A stretch of DNA of 64,000 bases, from the NCBI RefSeq assembly GCF_002000985.1, contig NZ_CP018822.1, forward strand, positions 2,250,001-2,314,000, given 5' to 3'. A program made the position numbers and the translations under genes. The stretch comes from Streptococcus gallolyticus subsp. gallolyticus DSM 16831 (GTDB taxonomy: Bacteria; Bacillota; Bacilli; Lactobacillales; Streptococcaceae). The notes under the pieces were generated by a model. It ran no database searches. It saw only the letters and a program-made list of their open reading frames with translations, and was not told the origin of the DNA. Of the stretch, positions 1-8,968 are shown piece by piece; the stretch's first letter is position 1, and each line of letters begins with the position of its first letter.

Positions 1-270
1 CTTAACAGTAATAGGAAAATGATAGTCAACATGACTTTTTTGCTCAACATAAGCCACTTTCCCACGTAAACTATTAACTCTTTCGTGTGAAATAGTAATC
101 ATTCCTGTACAAGAAACCAACCCTAATAGTGCCTTCATAAAAGTTGATTTCCCTGCACCATTTGGTCCAATAACACCAATAATATTTCCTTCTTCTAAAG
201 TAATTGACACATTAGCTAAGGCTTCATAATCATTATTATAAATAACATTTAATCCTTGTATCTCTATCAT
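1..270 (-). CDS. Metal ABC transporter ATP-binding protein (partial, N-terminal part)
   Basis: This is the first ~90 residues of an ABC ATPase that energises uptake of Mn2+/Fe2+/Zn2+ by the substrate-binding lipoprotein encoded 42 bp upstream. The Walker A motif GPNGAGKST lies near residue 40, followed by the Q-loop region (AYVEQKS). It starts at ATG 268-270 behind a GAAAGGAGA ribosome binding site. The gene runs off the left edge, so signature motif and Walker B are not visible. Gene order lipoprotein then ATPase, presumably followed by a permease outside the window, is that of mts/sca/slo/psa-type operons, although the order varies between species. Confidence 0.85.
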   Translation of the reverse strand, partial: MIEIQGLNVIYNNDYEALANVSITLEEGNIIGVIGPNGAGKSTFMKALLGLVSCTGMITISHERVNSLRGKVAYVEQKSHVDYHFPITVK

Positions 271-312
271 TTGTCTCCTTTCATAGTTTCATCAACTTTA
301 TCATACATATCA

Positions 313-1239
313 TCACTGAGATAATCCTTCGGCTATCTTATCTAAATTCCACTTCATCATACTATAATAGCTGTCCCCTTCTTCACCTTTATTAGCAATA
401 GAATCCGTAAAAATTTTTGAATAGATACTAATTCCTGTTTCTTTAGAAATTGTTTTCATTGGACGGTCATCAACACTTGACTCCACAAATAATGCTGACG
501 GCGTTGGTCCTTCTTTTAATTTCCTAACTAAGCTAGTAGTCTGCTCAGGTGTTCCTTCTTCCTCAGTATTAATTTCCCAAATATAGGCTGATGGCACGCC
601 ATACGCTTTAGAAAAATATTTAAAACATCCTTCACTTGTAACAATTAATTTTTTATTTTCTGGGATTTTTGAAAATTTTTGCTTAGCTTCCTGATCTAAT
701 TTATCAAGTTTATTAATATAGCTAGTAAGATTTTTGGTATAAAATTCTTTATTTTTAGGATCTTTAGCTATCAATTGTTTCGCAATATTTTTTGCATAAA
801 TAATACCGTTTTCTAAGTTTAACCATGCATGTGGATCTTCTTTTCCTAAGTCATTCTTTCCCTCAAGATATATGACATCAATACCATCGCTTACCGCAAA
901 ATAGTCTTTATTAGCCTCTTTATGAGCATTTTTAACTAATTTGGTGAACCATGCATTTCCACCAGTCTCTAAATTGATACCGTTATAAAAAATAATATCT
1001 GAATTTGTTGTTTTTTTAACATCTTCAGGAAGTGGCTCATATTCATGTGGATCCTGACCAATAGGAACAATACTGTGTAAGTTTATTTTATCCTTACCAA
1101 TGTTTTGAGTAATATCAGATAATATAGAATTAGTCACAACAACATTTAACTTATTCTTTTCTGATGTCCTTGTAGTAGCACATGCTCCCAAAATACATAT
1201 TATTAGTAATAAACATATAAGTGATGTTATCTTTTTCAT
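313..1239 (-). CDS. mtsA: Metal-binding lipoprotein of Mn/Zn/Fe ABC transporter (MtsA/PsaA/ScaA/SloC family)
   Basis: 308 aa cluster A-1 solute-binding lipoprotein that captures divalent metal at the outer membrane face. A signal peptide ends in the lipobox LGAC (Cys20). The four metal ligands of the PsaA family are in place: His65, His137, Glu203 and Asp279, with spacings (72, 66, 76) almost identical to those of PsaA. It is the first gene of the transporter operon, preceded by a strong promoter whose start region carries a perfect dyad of the SloR/MtsR type, so repression by a DtxR-family regulator when metal is plentiful is expected. Which metal is preferred cannot be read from sequence. 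The symbol is one of several synonyms used in streptococci. Confidence 0.9.
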   Translation of the reverse strand: MKKITSLICLLLIICILGACATTRTSEKNKLNVVVTNSILSDITQNIGKDKINLHSIVPIGQDPHEYEPLPEDVKKTTNSDIIFYNGINLETGGNAWFTKLVKNAHKEANKDYFAVSDGIDVIYLEGKNDLGKEDPHAWLNLENGIIYAKNIAKQLIAKDPKNKEFYTKNLTSYINKLDKLDQEAKQKFSKIPENKKLIVTSEGCFKYFSKAYGVPSAYIWEINTEEEGTPEQTTSLVRKLKEGPTPSALFVESSVDDRPMKTISKETGISIYSKIFTDSIANKGEEGDSYYSMMKWNLDKIAEGLSQ

Positions 1240-1270
1240 TATAGAACTCCCCGTAAAATATTTATTTTTA

Positions 1271-1292
1271 AAAATTAAGCACGCTTAATTTT
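1271..1292 (-). promoter_or_regulatory. SloR/MtsR-type metalloregulator operator
   Basis: Perfect 10-bp inverted repeat (AAAATTAAGC and its complement) around a 2-bp centre, containing AATTAA-N6-TTAATT. This matches the recognition element of DtxR-family Mn/Fe regulators of streptococci (SloR, MtsR, ScaR). It begins 7 bp downstream of the -10 box, covering the likely start site of the lipoprotein gene, which fits repression. Confidence 0.75.
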
Positions 1293-1298
1293 ATATTT

Positions 1299-1327
1299 AA
1301 TATAACTTAATTACGTTGCAGTGTCAA
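1299..1327 (-). promoter_or_regulatory. Promoter of metal transporter operon
   Basis: Minus-strand -35 TTGACA (1322-1327), 17-bp spacer, -10 TATATT (1299-1304), then the metalloregulator dyad and the ATG at 1239. Confidence 0.75.
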
Positions 1328-1364
1328 ATATTATTTAAAAATAAGTTGATCAAAATTTAGAACT

Positions 1365-1397
1365 TAAAAAAATGACTAGAACTTTCTAGTCATTTTT
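1365..1397 (-). terminator. Rho-independent terminator after mleP
   Basis: Stem AAAAATGACTAGAA with its complement around a 2-nt centre at 1368-1397, followed on the minus strand by a T-run. It lies 100 bp beyond the mleP stop codon. Confidence 0.75.
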
Positions 1398-1495
1398 CAA
1401 CTCACTACAGATAGCTTACATGGTTATTATATCATCTAAAAAATATTCAATCTTGCCAAAGAACAAGAATGAATATTTTTCCAGAAGTTGTTGAA

Positions 1496-2767
1496 TTAAT
1501 GTAAAAATTGGATAAGGATTCCTCCTAGGATGAGGACAATTGCGCCGCCTAGGCGGTTTGCCATTTGGGCAAAGGCAATCATTTCCATGCGGTCCGCCGC
1601 AGAAAGCACAGCGATATTTCCTGTGCCACCCATGGAATTGTTAATCATCCCAGCACCGATAGCTGTTTCGACTGGATACATACCGAGAACCTGTCCCAAA
1701 ATCCAGCTAGCAAGTCCCATTGACACAACAGATGTTAAACTGATAAGGACAAATTGCCATGTCATGGCTTGCGCTAATGAACTCAAATCAATCATTGAAA
1801 GCCCAATACCTGCCAAAACAGCGTGTGTCAAGTTAGTCATAATCACACGATTAAACATAACCACTGCTTCTTCTAATGGTTTTGGTACAATATCAAGCGC
1901 TTTGAGAACAAAGACAATAATAATCATAAAGGCATAGCTGTGCACTTTTGGAATAAAGGCATTTAAGATAACGCCGATAAGGAAAAGGGCAAAGGCAAGC
2001 ATCATTCCGACACCGATTTTTGTAGGGTCAAGCGGAGCTTCAGATTTTTTCAAATCGTCTTTGTCAACAGGGATGAGCACACCGTGCCCATTGAATTTGG
2101 TGTTAGCAAATCCACGCGCCAACACAATGGCACCGATAATGGCAAAAATATTTCCTAGCGTAGTTGCTGGGGCTAATTGTGACAAGATTGATGAGGCATC
2201 TGTGTGCAATCCAGCCGCATAGATTTTGGATAATGGCACAATTCCTGCACCCATTCCTCCTGCCATTTGGGCAAATGAAATGTACATGACAGAATGTCCA
2301 AAGCCTTGACCGAGCAAAGCCCCAACAGCACCAGTGGCAAAGAAACCGATAACCATTGATAAAAGAGCGACAGGAATGAATTTAGCAGAGGCTTTCACCA
2401 AAAGTTTGCGGTTCATTCCTAGAATTGAGCCACAAATAAGCGCTGCAATATAAAAATCTAGAAAGCCCCAATCACTCATAAAACTAGAAGTGGCTGAAAC
2501 AACTGATTTTGGAATCAATCCTGTTGAAGCTAAGATTGCGGCTAACAGCAGAGTAAAGACTGACCCACCACCAAGGTAAGTATTCCAAAATGGTAATCGT
2601 TCACCAAGGAAGTAGAAAAGATGTCCTAAAACGACCAACATGAAAGTAATTCCAACCATGTTGAGCGGTAGTTTTCCCATTGCAATAACAACAGCTAAAA
2701 TGATAACCAGAGCCGTATAAAGCGGAAGAGAAAGCCCCGCAATTTTGATATTAGATAACTTTTTCAT
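1496..2767 (-). CDS. mleP: 2-hydroxycarboxylate (malate) transporter, 2HCT family
   Basis: 423 aa polytopic membrane protein of the 2HCT family (MleP/CitP/MaeP), which exchanges malate for lactate or takes up malate with protons. The signature GGMGAGIVPLS around residue 170 and a second glycine-rich stretch near residue 375 (GAGMINNSMGGTGN) are the two family re-entrant loops. It follows the malolactic enzyme gene by 21 bp on the same strand and ends at a strong terminator, so the pair forms one operon. The context points to malate uptake for malolactic fermentation; citrate as substrate is less likely because no citrate lyase genes are present. Confidence 0.88.
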   Translation of the reverse strand: MKKLSNIKIAGLSLPLYTALVIILAVVIAMGKLPLNMVGITFMLVVLGHLFYFLGERLPFWNTYLGGGSVFTLLLAAILASTGLIPKSVVSATSSFMSDWGFLDFYIAALICGSILGMNRKLLVKASAKFIPVALLSMVIGFFATGAVGALLGQGFGHSVMYISFAQMAGGMGAGIVPLSKIYAAGLHTDASSILSQLAPATTLGNIFAIIGAIVLARGFANTKFNGHGVLIPVDKDDLKKSEAPLDPTKIGVGMMLAFALFLIGVILNAFIPKVHSYAFMIIIVFVLKALDIVPKPLEEAVVMFNRVIMTNLTHAVLAGIGLSMIDLSSLAQAMTWQFVLISLTSVVSMGLASWILGQVLGMYPVETAIGAGMINNSMGGTGNIAVLSAADRMEMIAFAQMANRLGGAIVLILGGILIQFLH

Positions 2768-2788
2768 ACGAATGGTTATCCTCCTAAA

Positions 2789-4411
2789 CTAATATTTTGG
2801 ATACCATTTAAGGTCGCGAACAGCTTTAGCCATGTCTTTTTCTTCAGCTTGAGCTAAGCCTTGTTCTTGAGCTTTTTTAGCAACAGCTTCCGCAACTTTG
2901 ATTGACACTTCAGCAACGTATTGGAATGGAGGAAGAACAGGTGCTCCTGGTTGACCTGGATCTACAAGACCACTAAGTGAGTGAGCTGCAGCACCAATCA
3001 TTTCATCTGTAAGAAGTGATGCTTCAGAAGCCAACATACCAAGACCAAGACCTGGATAGATTAGGGCATTGTTTGCTTGACCGATTTGGTAATCAACACC
3101 TTTGTAGCTTACTGTACCTGAAGGCACACCAGTCGCAACGAAGGCTTTACCGTCTGACCATTCAATAACTTGTTGGGCTGTTGCTTCTAATTTCTTAGTT
3201 GGGTTAGAAATTGGGAAGATAACTGGGCGTTCAGTGTTTTCGCACATTGCTTCAACGACTTCTTTAGTGAAAGCACCAGCGTCTGTTGATGTTCCGACCA
3301 AGATTGTTGGTTTAACAGCTTTGATAACGTCAAGAAGTTTAGTCATGTCACCGCAATTTGCAAAATCTTCACGTTTTTTAGCAAATGGTTTTTGGGCAGG
3401 TGTCAAATCTTCCATATCGTCGAAAAGGAGACCTTGTTTGTCAATCATGAAGAAATGTTTGTAAGCTTCTTCTGATGAAAGTCCTTCTGAAACCATTTCA
3501 GCATGAACACGGTCAGCAATACCAGCACCAGCAGAACCACCACCGTAGCAAAGGTAAACTTGGTCAGTTAATTTTTCACCTGTGATGTCCATGGCACCAA
3601 AGATACCACCAAGAACAACGATACCAGTTCCTTGAATGTCATCGTTAAATGTTGGAATTTCTTTTTTGTATTTGTTAAGAATGTTGGCAGCATTTGAACG
3701 ACCGAAATCTTCCCAGTGAAGGTACAATTTAGGGAACATATTTTCAGCAGTTTGAACGAATTTGTCGATAAATTCATAGTATTTATCACCAGTAACACGT
3801 TCGTGACGGTTACCAAGATACATTGGATTTTCCAAAAGTTCTTTACGGTTTGTACCAGCATCGATAACAAGTGGCATAACTGAAGCAGGGTCAATACCAG
3901 CAGCAGCTGTGTAAATCATCAATTTACCAACAGAAATATCCACACCTTGGACACCCCAGTCACCAATACCAAGAATTCCTTCGGCATCTGTCACAACGAT
4001 TAAACGAATGTCGCGGTCACCAGCAGCATTTTTTAGTGTTTCTTCGATGTTTTCTGGGTGATTAATATCAAGGTAAGCAGCGTATTGTGGGTCAACATAC
4101 AATTCACTATATTCTTCAATCGTTTCAGCGATAACTGGGTCATACACGATTGGGTTAAATTCAACGATGTGTTGGTTGAATAGGTAGTAGAAAAGCGTAC
4201 GGTTTGTGTTGAAAATTTCCATTAAGAAATGGCGTTTTTCAAGATTTGATGGTTTACGCAAGAAATGTTGATAAGCTTGTTCAGCTTGTTCTTCGATTGT
4301 TTGAACGTAAGGTGGTAGAATACCAAGCAATCCTAGTTCTTTACGTTCTTCCATGGTAAAAGCAGTACCCTTATTTAAGAATGGGTTATTTAAAATATCA
4401 TGTCCACGCAT
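2789..4411 (-). CDS. mleS: Malolactic enzyme
   Basis: 540 aa NAD/Mn-dependent enzyme converting L-malate to L-lactate and CO2 in one step, which consumes a proton and protects against acid. The sequence is strongly reminiscent of the lactococcal malolactic enzyme from the first residues ([18 protein letters not shown]) and has the NAD-binding GGGSAGAG stretch and the malic-type block THxD-like FNDDIQGTG. The start is placed at the ATG at 4411 because AGGAGG lies 7 bp upstream; an open frame extends 18 codons further without such a site. A malic enzyme (pyruvate-forming) is the alternative, but the length and the mleP/mleR neighbours favour MleS. Confidence 0.9.
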   Translation of the reverse strand: MRGHDILNNPFLNKGTAFTMEERKELGLLGILPPYVQTIEEQAEQAYQHFLRKPSNLEKRHFLMEIFNTNRTLFYYLFNQHIVEFNPIVYDPVIAETIEEYSELYVDPQYAAYLDINHPENIEETLKNAAGDRDIRLIVVTDAEGILGIGDWGVQGVDISVGKLMIYTAAAGIDPASVMPLVIDAGTNRKELLENPMYLGNRHERVTGDKYYEFIDKFVQTAENMFPKLYLHWEDFGRSNAANILNKYKKEIPTFNDDIQGTGIVVLGGIFGAMDITGEKLTDQVYLCYGGGSAGAGIADRVHAEMVSEGLSSEEAYKHFFMIDKQGLLFDDMEDLTPAQKPFAKKREDFANCGDMTKLLDVIKAVKPTILVGTSTDAGAFTKEVVEAMCENTERPVIFPISNPTKKLEATAQQVIEWSDGKAFVATGVPSGTVSYKGVDYQIGQANNALIYPGLGLGMLASEASLLTDEMIGAAAHSLSGLVDPGQPGAPVLPPFQYVAEVSIKVAEAVAKKAQEQGLAQAEEKDMAKAVRDLKWYPKY

Positions 4412-4437
4412 GACGTGTCCTCCTAAAAATGTATTAA

Positions 4438-4550
4438 ATAAGAAGAAATTTCTTATGCGGGTCATTATAAACTGTTCCAGTTCTTATAGTCAAACGCCAT
4501 AGTTTTGATAAATAATATTTATAATAAGTTTTAAAAGATTATGGTAAAAT
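4438..4550. promoter_or_regulatory. Divergent mleS/mleR control region with LysR-type box
   Basis: On the minus strand, -35 TTGACT (4488-4493), an 18-bp spacer and -10 TATAAT (4464-4469) drive mleS. A perfect 15-bp palindrome ATAAATAATATTTAT (4508-4522) with T-N11-A geometry lies about 58 bp upstream of the expected mleS start, where LysR activators usually bind. Further dyads are at 4470-4482 (AACTG-N3-CAGTT, in the spacer) and 4438-4456 (ATAAGAA-N4-TTTCTTAT). For mleR, an extended -10 (TGGTAAAAT) lies at 4542-4550. Binding by MleR is inference. Confidence 0.6.
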
Positions 4551-4567
4551 AAAGCAAGGAGGTCTGA

Positions 4568-5449
4568 ATGAATTTACGAGATTTAGAATATTTTTACCAA
4601 TTAGCAAAGCTAAAATCTTATACCGCTGCTGCACAATATTTTCAAGTTAGTCAACCGACAATTACTTATGCTATTAAACGACTTGAAAAAGAATTGGGCT
4701 GTGATTTGGTCATCAAAGACCCGTCACATCGCTCAGCAGCACTTACTTTGCAAGGTGATATTTTTCAAAGCCATGTTGAAGATGTTCTACTTCAAATAAA
4801 GACAGCGGTCAACGAGGTGCATCAGTCACTCAATCCTATAATGGCTGTTGGATTGCCACCGATTATCTGCAATTATTTGCTGACGGAACTCCTTCACAAA
4901 AATGAAAGTATCGCCCCATTTTCACAAGTTAAAGCTGTGCGTGGTGGCTCTAATAGTTTAATGATGAAATTGCTAGATGGACAATTGGATTTCAGTCTGT
5001 TGGGTTCGCTAGCGCCGCTCAAAAACGACCAGTTGATTATTCATCCGCTGTTTAAAAAAGATTTTTATGTCGTTCTCTCTCCAAAACACCCTTTGGCAAA
5101 CCAGAAAGAACTGTCTTTTCAGGATATTCTTTACGAAAAATTTATCTTGTTAGATGAGCATAATATCCACCTAACCGCATTTAATCAGCTCAATCATCGT
5201 TACCATGACCAAGCTTCAATTTTGTTTAAAATCGATGATGTTTCAGTAATTAAGCAAATGGTTGCGGAAAACATGGGCATTTCATTGCTGTCTGATATTG
5301 CGCTAACGTCAGGTTCTGACCAATTGGTCAAAGTGCCTCTGGCTGAGCAAGACCGTATCTCTTTCTACGTCAGCTATGCTCATTCACGACATGCTATCCT
5401 CTCAAAAGAAGCCAAAGATTTGGTCCGCCTAATCGAAAAAATTTCTTAG
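4568..5449 (+). CDS. mleR: LysR-family regulator of malolactic fermentation
   Basis: 293 aa LysR-type transcriptional regulator. The N-terminal helix-turn-helix (residues 1-60, MNLRDLEYFYQLAKLKSYTA...) is followed by a periplasmic-binding-like effector domain (about 90-290). It is divergently transcribed from mleS-mleP, the arrangement seen in Lactococcus lactis and S. mutans, where MleR activates the malolactic genes in response to malate. AAGGAGG lies 7 bp before the ATG. Function as a malate-responsive activator is inferred from family and position. Confidence 0.88.
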   Translation: MNLRDLEYFYQLAKLKSYTAAAQYFQVSQPTITYAIKRLEKELGCDLVIKDPSHRSAALTLQGDIFQSHVEDVLLQIKTAVNEVHQSLNPIMAVGLPPIICNYLLTELLHKNESIAPFSQVKAVRGGSNSLMMKLLDGQLDFSLLGSLAPLKNDQLIIHPLFKKDFYVVLSPKHPLANQKELSFQDILYEKFILLDEHNIHLTAFNQLNHRYHDQASILFKIDDVSVIKQMVAENMGISLLSDIALTSGSDQLVKVPLAEQDRISFYVSYAHSRHAILSKEAKDLVRLIEKIS

Positions 5450-5492
5450 TGGACTTTCCTTAGCAAAATGATAATAGCTTTATAAACACTAA

Positions 5493-5527
5493 CCCCTCCT
5501 TATGAATCCTATAAGGAGGGGGTTTTT
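5493..5527 (+). terminator. Rho-independent terminator after mleR
   Basis: GC-rich stem CCCCTCCTTAT / ATAAGGAGGGG with a 7-nt loop followed by TTTTT. It lies between convergent mleR and the esterase gene. Confidence 0.85.
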
Positions 5528-5530
5528 AGA

Positions 5531-6937
5531 TTAATTGGTTGCGTATTGGGCGTTTAGCCAGTCGAAAATATTGTTATAAGAAACGCCGTTGACTTGGGCT
5601 TGGGCGTCACCACCATTGGTTGGGTTTGTCGCAACCATGCCCGTTAAACCTGACCATGTAACGACATTCGTTGTATTTTGGACGCCTGTGGCTTGGTCAT
5701 GAAAGAGGTAAATCCAAGACCAGTGACCGTTGTATTCTTGGGCTAATTCTGTACCAACGACACTTTCGTAGTAGGTTAACCATTTGTTAGTAGCTCCGCC
5801 ATTGAGCAAAGCTTTATAATACGGCAAAGTATTGGTATCCACAGGAACGCTGGCGTCTGAACGCGCGGTGATGAACCACATTGGCTGGTCTTTTAAAGCT
5901 GTTAATGTGCTCTCATCTAGGCTATAAATTTCCTCACCGCTGTCAGCTATTGTCATTTGGTAAGAAAGCGGTGCAGCAATTGGTACCAAGGCAGCAAAGG
6001 TATTTGGATAAGTGAGCCCCATTTGAACGGACATGGCAGCTCCGTTTGAGCCTCCGATTAAATACACACGACTGCTATCAATATCTGGATGAGCAGCGAT
6101 ATACTGATTAATCGTATCCATTAGTTCTGCTTGATTTTGCCCCCACGCTGTCGGTGATTGTGGAACTAAAACATAAGCGCCACGTTGAGAACCTGTTCCT
6201 GTCGAGGTGAAATGATTTTGAATAGTGTCCTCGGTTAATAGATTGACTTCATTAGCTAAAAGTGGGAAATTAATATCCGTTCCTGCTTCACCAATGCCAT
6301 GTAGCCATACAATCAATGGATTCTTTTCACCACCTGCTGCTGACTCAGGTTGGTAGGCAACGTAGGATAAGCTATAACTGCCACGTTCCGTGAAACGATT
6401 AGCAGAAGGCGTGATTTTATTATTAATAGCCTCTTGTTCAGCATTCAATTGAGTGCTATTGTAACCATAAAGTGGGGTCACATTAAGCCCTTCGACTTTG
6501 ACCACATAACTACTCACCCACGTATTGCGATAAGTGCTTAAATCAAAACTAAACGGTGACGCACTTTGTGCTGGGTCATCATTATTATAGCTCACACTCA
6601 ATTCTAGTGTAATGTATTGGCTGGTGTTTCTACCGCCCCGTGACTGCACCGCATTGCCATTTGCATCAGACAAGTAGGCATTTGTGACTTGACGTGTTAT
6701 ACCTGCTGTTGTCACCGTTGCCGAACTAGCATCAACATTTCGCAAAGACGCATTCGTTTGCAATACGATTTTATCAACACCAGGACCAAACTCGTAGTTA
6801 TTAATCACAATGCTAGTATTCGTCACAGCGACATTGCTCTGCCGATTAGCATCGACAGCTTCAACTTTCTGGGCTGACAATAACAGTCCAAGTCCGAGAA
6901 AAGTTACTAAAATGGATTGTAAAACCTTTCGCATCAT
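5531..6937 (-). CDS. Secreted alpha/beta-hydrolase (esterase with N-terminal Ig-like domain)
   Basis: 468 aa exported protein. A signal peptide (about residues 1-27, hydrophobic core FLGLGLLLSA) is followed by a beta-rich region of ~130 residues that resembles the Ig-like N-terminal domain of EstA-type esterases. An alpha/beta-hydrolase domain follows, with the oxyanion strand motif WLHGIGEAG and the nucleophile elbow GGSNGA. Likely catalytic Asp and His lie in the C-terminal third (for example DASVP and YNGHWSW). Such enzymes cleave short-chain or feruloyl esters; the substrate is unknown. The start is the ATG preceded by AGGAGGTTTTTA; an upstream TTG would add 27 residues without a ribosome binding site. 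No LPXTG or other anchor is visible, so it is probably released. Confidence 0.75.
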   Translation of the reverse strand: MMRKVLQSILVTFLGLGLLLSAQKVEAVDANRQSNVAVTNTSIVINNYEFGPGVDKIVLQTNASLRNVDASSATVTTAGITRQVTNAYLSDANGNAVQSRGGRNTSQYITLELSVSYNNDDPAQSASPFSFDLSTYRNTWVSSYVVKVEGLNVTPLYGYNSTQLNAEQEAINNKITPSANRFTERGSYSLSYVAYQPESAAGGEKNPLIVWLHGIGEAGTDINFPLLANEVNLLTEDTIQNHFTSTGTGSQRGAYVLVPQSPTAWGQNQAELMDTINQYIAAHPDIDSSRVYLIGGSNGAAMSVQMGLTYPNTFAALVPIAAPLSYQMTIADSGEEIYSLDESTLTALKDQPMWFITARSDASVPVDTNTLPYYKALLNGGATNKWLTYYESVVGTELAQEYNGHWSWIYLFHDQATGVQNTTNVVTWSGLTGMVATNPTNGGDAQAQVNGVSYNNIFDWLNAQYATN

Positions 6938-7091
6938 TAAAAACCTCCTATTGTGATAGTCGGGAGATATTCTCCAAATATTAAGTGTTAAATGGCTATT
7001 TGAGCGTTTTAAATTCAAAATATCACAATGTTTCAGAAGGTAAAATGATTTTAGAAATTAAAAATAACAATCCAGAAAGCGAAATGATAAT

Positions 7092-7271
7092 TTAGTTATA
7101 GTTGTTTGCTATTTTTAAACGTTTGTAAGATAACATAATCTGCACGATAACAGAACTGATAAAAACGACTATTGCGATGACTAGAGTGCTTTTGACACCC
7201 CTATCTAAAATTAATAGCACAGCAAGTAACAAGTCGGCAATCCTAACATACGTCCCAATTTCTTTTAACAT
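7092..7271 (-). CDS. Small two-helix membrane protein, paralogue A
   Basis: 59 aa (starts MLKEIGTYVRIADLLL). Two hydrophobic segments (about residues 11-22 and 29-47) are separated by the polar turn DRGVKS. The start has an AAAGGAAATC ribosome binding site. It is clearly homologous to the protein at 12154-12330 (same KEIGTY, LDRGVKS and SYKRLK blocks), and the upstream DNA is also similar, including a TGTAAGCGTTTT element. The two copies flank the dlt operon in the same orientation. Function unknown; no family recognised. Confidence 0.7.
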   Translation of the reverse strand: MLKEIGTYVRIADLLLAVLLILDRGVKSTLVIAIVVFISSVIVQIMLSYKRLKIANNYN

Positions 7272-7313
7272 GATTTCCTTTCTTTGCGTTTCAATGTAAT
7301 TGATTTTTGGTCT

Positions 7314-7327
7314 ATAAAACGCTTACA
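7314..7327 (-). promoter_or_regulatory. Candidate cre (CcpA) site upstream of small membrane protein A
   Basis: On the minus strand this reads TGTAAGCGTTTTAT, matching 12 of 14 positions of the catabolite-responsive consensus TGTAAGCGTTTACA. The same element lies at the same place upstream of the paralogue at 12154-12330. Confidence 0.45.
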
Positions 7328-7400
7328 AGTATATTGTACTCCCAAAAGATACTATTTTCAGAAATTTGCAAATATGAAAATTTAACAACAGAAATATTAA

Positions 7401-7428
7401 AATTCCTTGCCGATTATGACAAGGAATT
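7401..7428 (-). terminator. Terminator-like hairpin after dltD
   Basis: Stem AATTCCTTG/CAAGGAATT just after the dltD stop, followed on the minus strand by an AT-rich but not pure T tract. It probably ends the dlt transcript. Confidence 0.6.
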
Positions 7429-7431
7429 CTT

Positions 7432-8706
7432 TTAAGATTTCGCATTAAACTGCTGAACAGAGCCGTCGTAGCTTGCCCAAGCTTTCGTTAAAAATTGGTC
7501 ATTTAAGTGATAACTTGGTGTGGCTTGTTTCTGACTTAGAAACGGATTAACAGCTTTGTCCATGGCTAACCAGCCAGTCCACCCCATGTGAATAGTATCT
7601 TGCATAAAGAAAGGTTTGTCGCCATCTTTTGAAAAATCAGCAATATTGGTAAAGCCTTGACTTTGCAATTGATACTTTATCTTAGCAACTGTTTTTTGGT
7701 ACATAGCTTGATTAAGACCAGTATAATTTGCCCATTTACTGTTGACTGGTGGGATAACAAAGAGAACATTGGTATTGTCCTGTGCAAATTGACTGAGCAC
7801 TAGTTGTAAATCATTGTATTCTGGAGAGTTTAAGTAATTAAATTTTGTTTGAGACTGTTTTAATCGTTTGAGTTGCGCTTTAAGACGTGTGTCAAAAAAA
7901 GTGTTGTCGATATCAAAGGTATTATTACTACTTCGTTTTTTTCCGTCAGCAATAGCTATGCCACCGAGTTTGCTGTAAGAAAAACAAGCTGGCAATTTCT
8001 TAGCTTGCGGTTTAATCTTGCTGTCGTAATTGTCAAACATAGGGATTTGGCTAAAAAGAGCATCTTCTTTCTGGAAAATCATCTGTTGCGTGTTGAGATT
8101 TTCATTGTCAGAGGCAGTCAATGATTTTCCTGCCGCAACATTTTCCATCATATCCTTAAAAGAAGAGTCAGGGTACATTTTCAAAAAGCGTTTAGCAGCG
8201 TAGCGGTCATAAACACTGCCTTTTTGATGTTTTAGGAAATCAATCGCTTGTCCGCTGCTAAAATATTCTTGAAAAGCGCTAGCGCTCGCTCCCTTAGATG
8301 TAAACCATTGTGGTGATATTACATAAACAGCTTGTTTATTTTTGAGTTCTTTATTAATCTGCTGAATACCAAAATAATGCGTTAGCGAAGCCGAGCCACG
8401 TTGTCCGAGTAAATAAGGCGTATAGTTGCGATGATATTTTTCTGCCAAGACAGACGGATGCATTTTATCAAAGCGCAACCATTCGCTAGAACCAAAAAAG
8501 GGAACAAAGCGGTGCTTAGCATCTGTTAAGGCACGTACCTTTTTATATTTACTCTTAAAACTCGTTTTGCTTAATGACACCGCATCTTTTTTCTCAGCTT
8601 TTAAATCATGCTTTTGATTAGCTGTTGGAACACAGATAAAAACCAAAAGAACAATCAGTACAGCACAGACAACTGGTCCTAAAATCTGCCAGAGGCGCTT
8701 AAGCAT
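7432..8706 (-). CDS. dltD: D-alanyl transfer protein DltD
   Basis: 424 aa, membrane-anchored by one N-terminal helix (residues ~7-27), with an SGNH-like extracellular domain. DltD works with DltB at the membrane to pass D-alanine onto lipoteichoic acid, lowering the negative charge of the wall and giving resistance to cationic peptides. The family motif FGSSEW (around residue 72) supplies the nucleophilic Ser; the [10 protein letters not shown] segment near residue 370 supplies the catalytic Asp/His block. It overlaps dltC by 8 bp, indicating translational coupling, and is the last gene of the operon. Confidence 0.95.
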   Translation of the reverse strand: MLKRLWQILGPVVCAVLIVLLVFICVPTANQKHDLKAEKKDAVSLSKTSFKSKYKKVRALTDAKHRFVPFFGSSEWLRFDKMHPSVLAEKYHRNYTPYLLGQRGSASLTHYFGIQQINKELKNKQAVYVISPQWFTSKGASASAFQEYFSSGQAIDFLKHQKGSVYDRYAAKRFLKMYPDSSFKDMMENVAAGKSLTASDNENLNTQQMIFQKEDALFSQIPMFDNYDSKIKPQAKKLPACFSYSKLGGIAIADGKKRSSNNTFDIDNTFFDTRLKAQLKRLKQSQTKFNYLNSPEYNDLQLVLSQFAQDNTNVLFVIPPVNSKWANYTGLNQAMYQKTVAKIKYQLQSQGFTNIADFSKDGDKPFFMQDTIHMGWTGWLAMDKAVNPFLSQKQATPSYHLNDQFLTKAWASYDGSVQQFNAKS

Positions 8707-8938
8707 GGCAAAGTTCCTCTATTCCTGCAATGATTTTATTGGCTGTGTTCCAGTCATTACGCCCAAATTCTGAAATCGGAATATCAATGTCAAAATGACT
8801 TTCCAATTCCACAATGAGTTCCACCGTTCCCATGCTATCTAGCACACCCGCATCAAATAAATCTTCATCCATCATGTCAGAAACATCTTCCATGAAAAGG
8901 TCATCAATAATCGCTAATACATCTGTTTTAATATCCAT
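8699..8938 (-). CDS. dltC: D-alanyl carrier protein DltC
   Basis: 79 aa acyl-carrier-type protein. The DSMGTVEL motif around residue 34 carries the serine that receives 4'-phosphopantetheine; D-alanine activated by DltA is attached there as a thioester. It is highly acidic, as usual for carrier proteins. It lies 30 bp after dltB with a GGAGT ribosome binding site. Confidence 0.97.
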   Translation of the reverse strand: MDIKTDVLAIIDDLFMEDVSDMMDEDLFDAGVLDSMGTVELIVELESHFDIDIPISEFGRNDWNTANKIIAGIEELCHA

Positions 8939-8968
8939 GTGATAAACTCCTTTTAAATCTGAAACGGT

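Noticed and set aside
1530..1937. 135-codon plus-strand frame inside mleP
   Set aside because: Antisense shadow of a well-supported transporter gene with no start signals.
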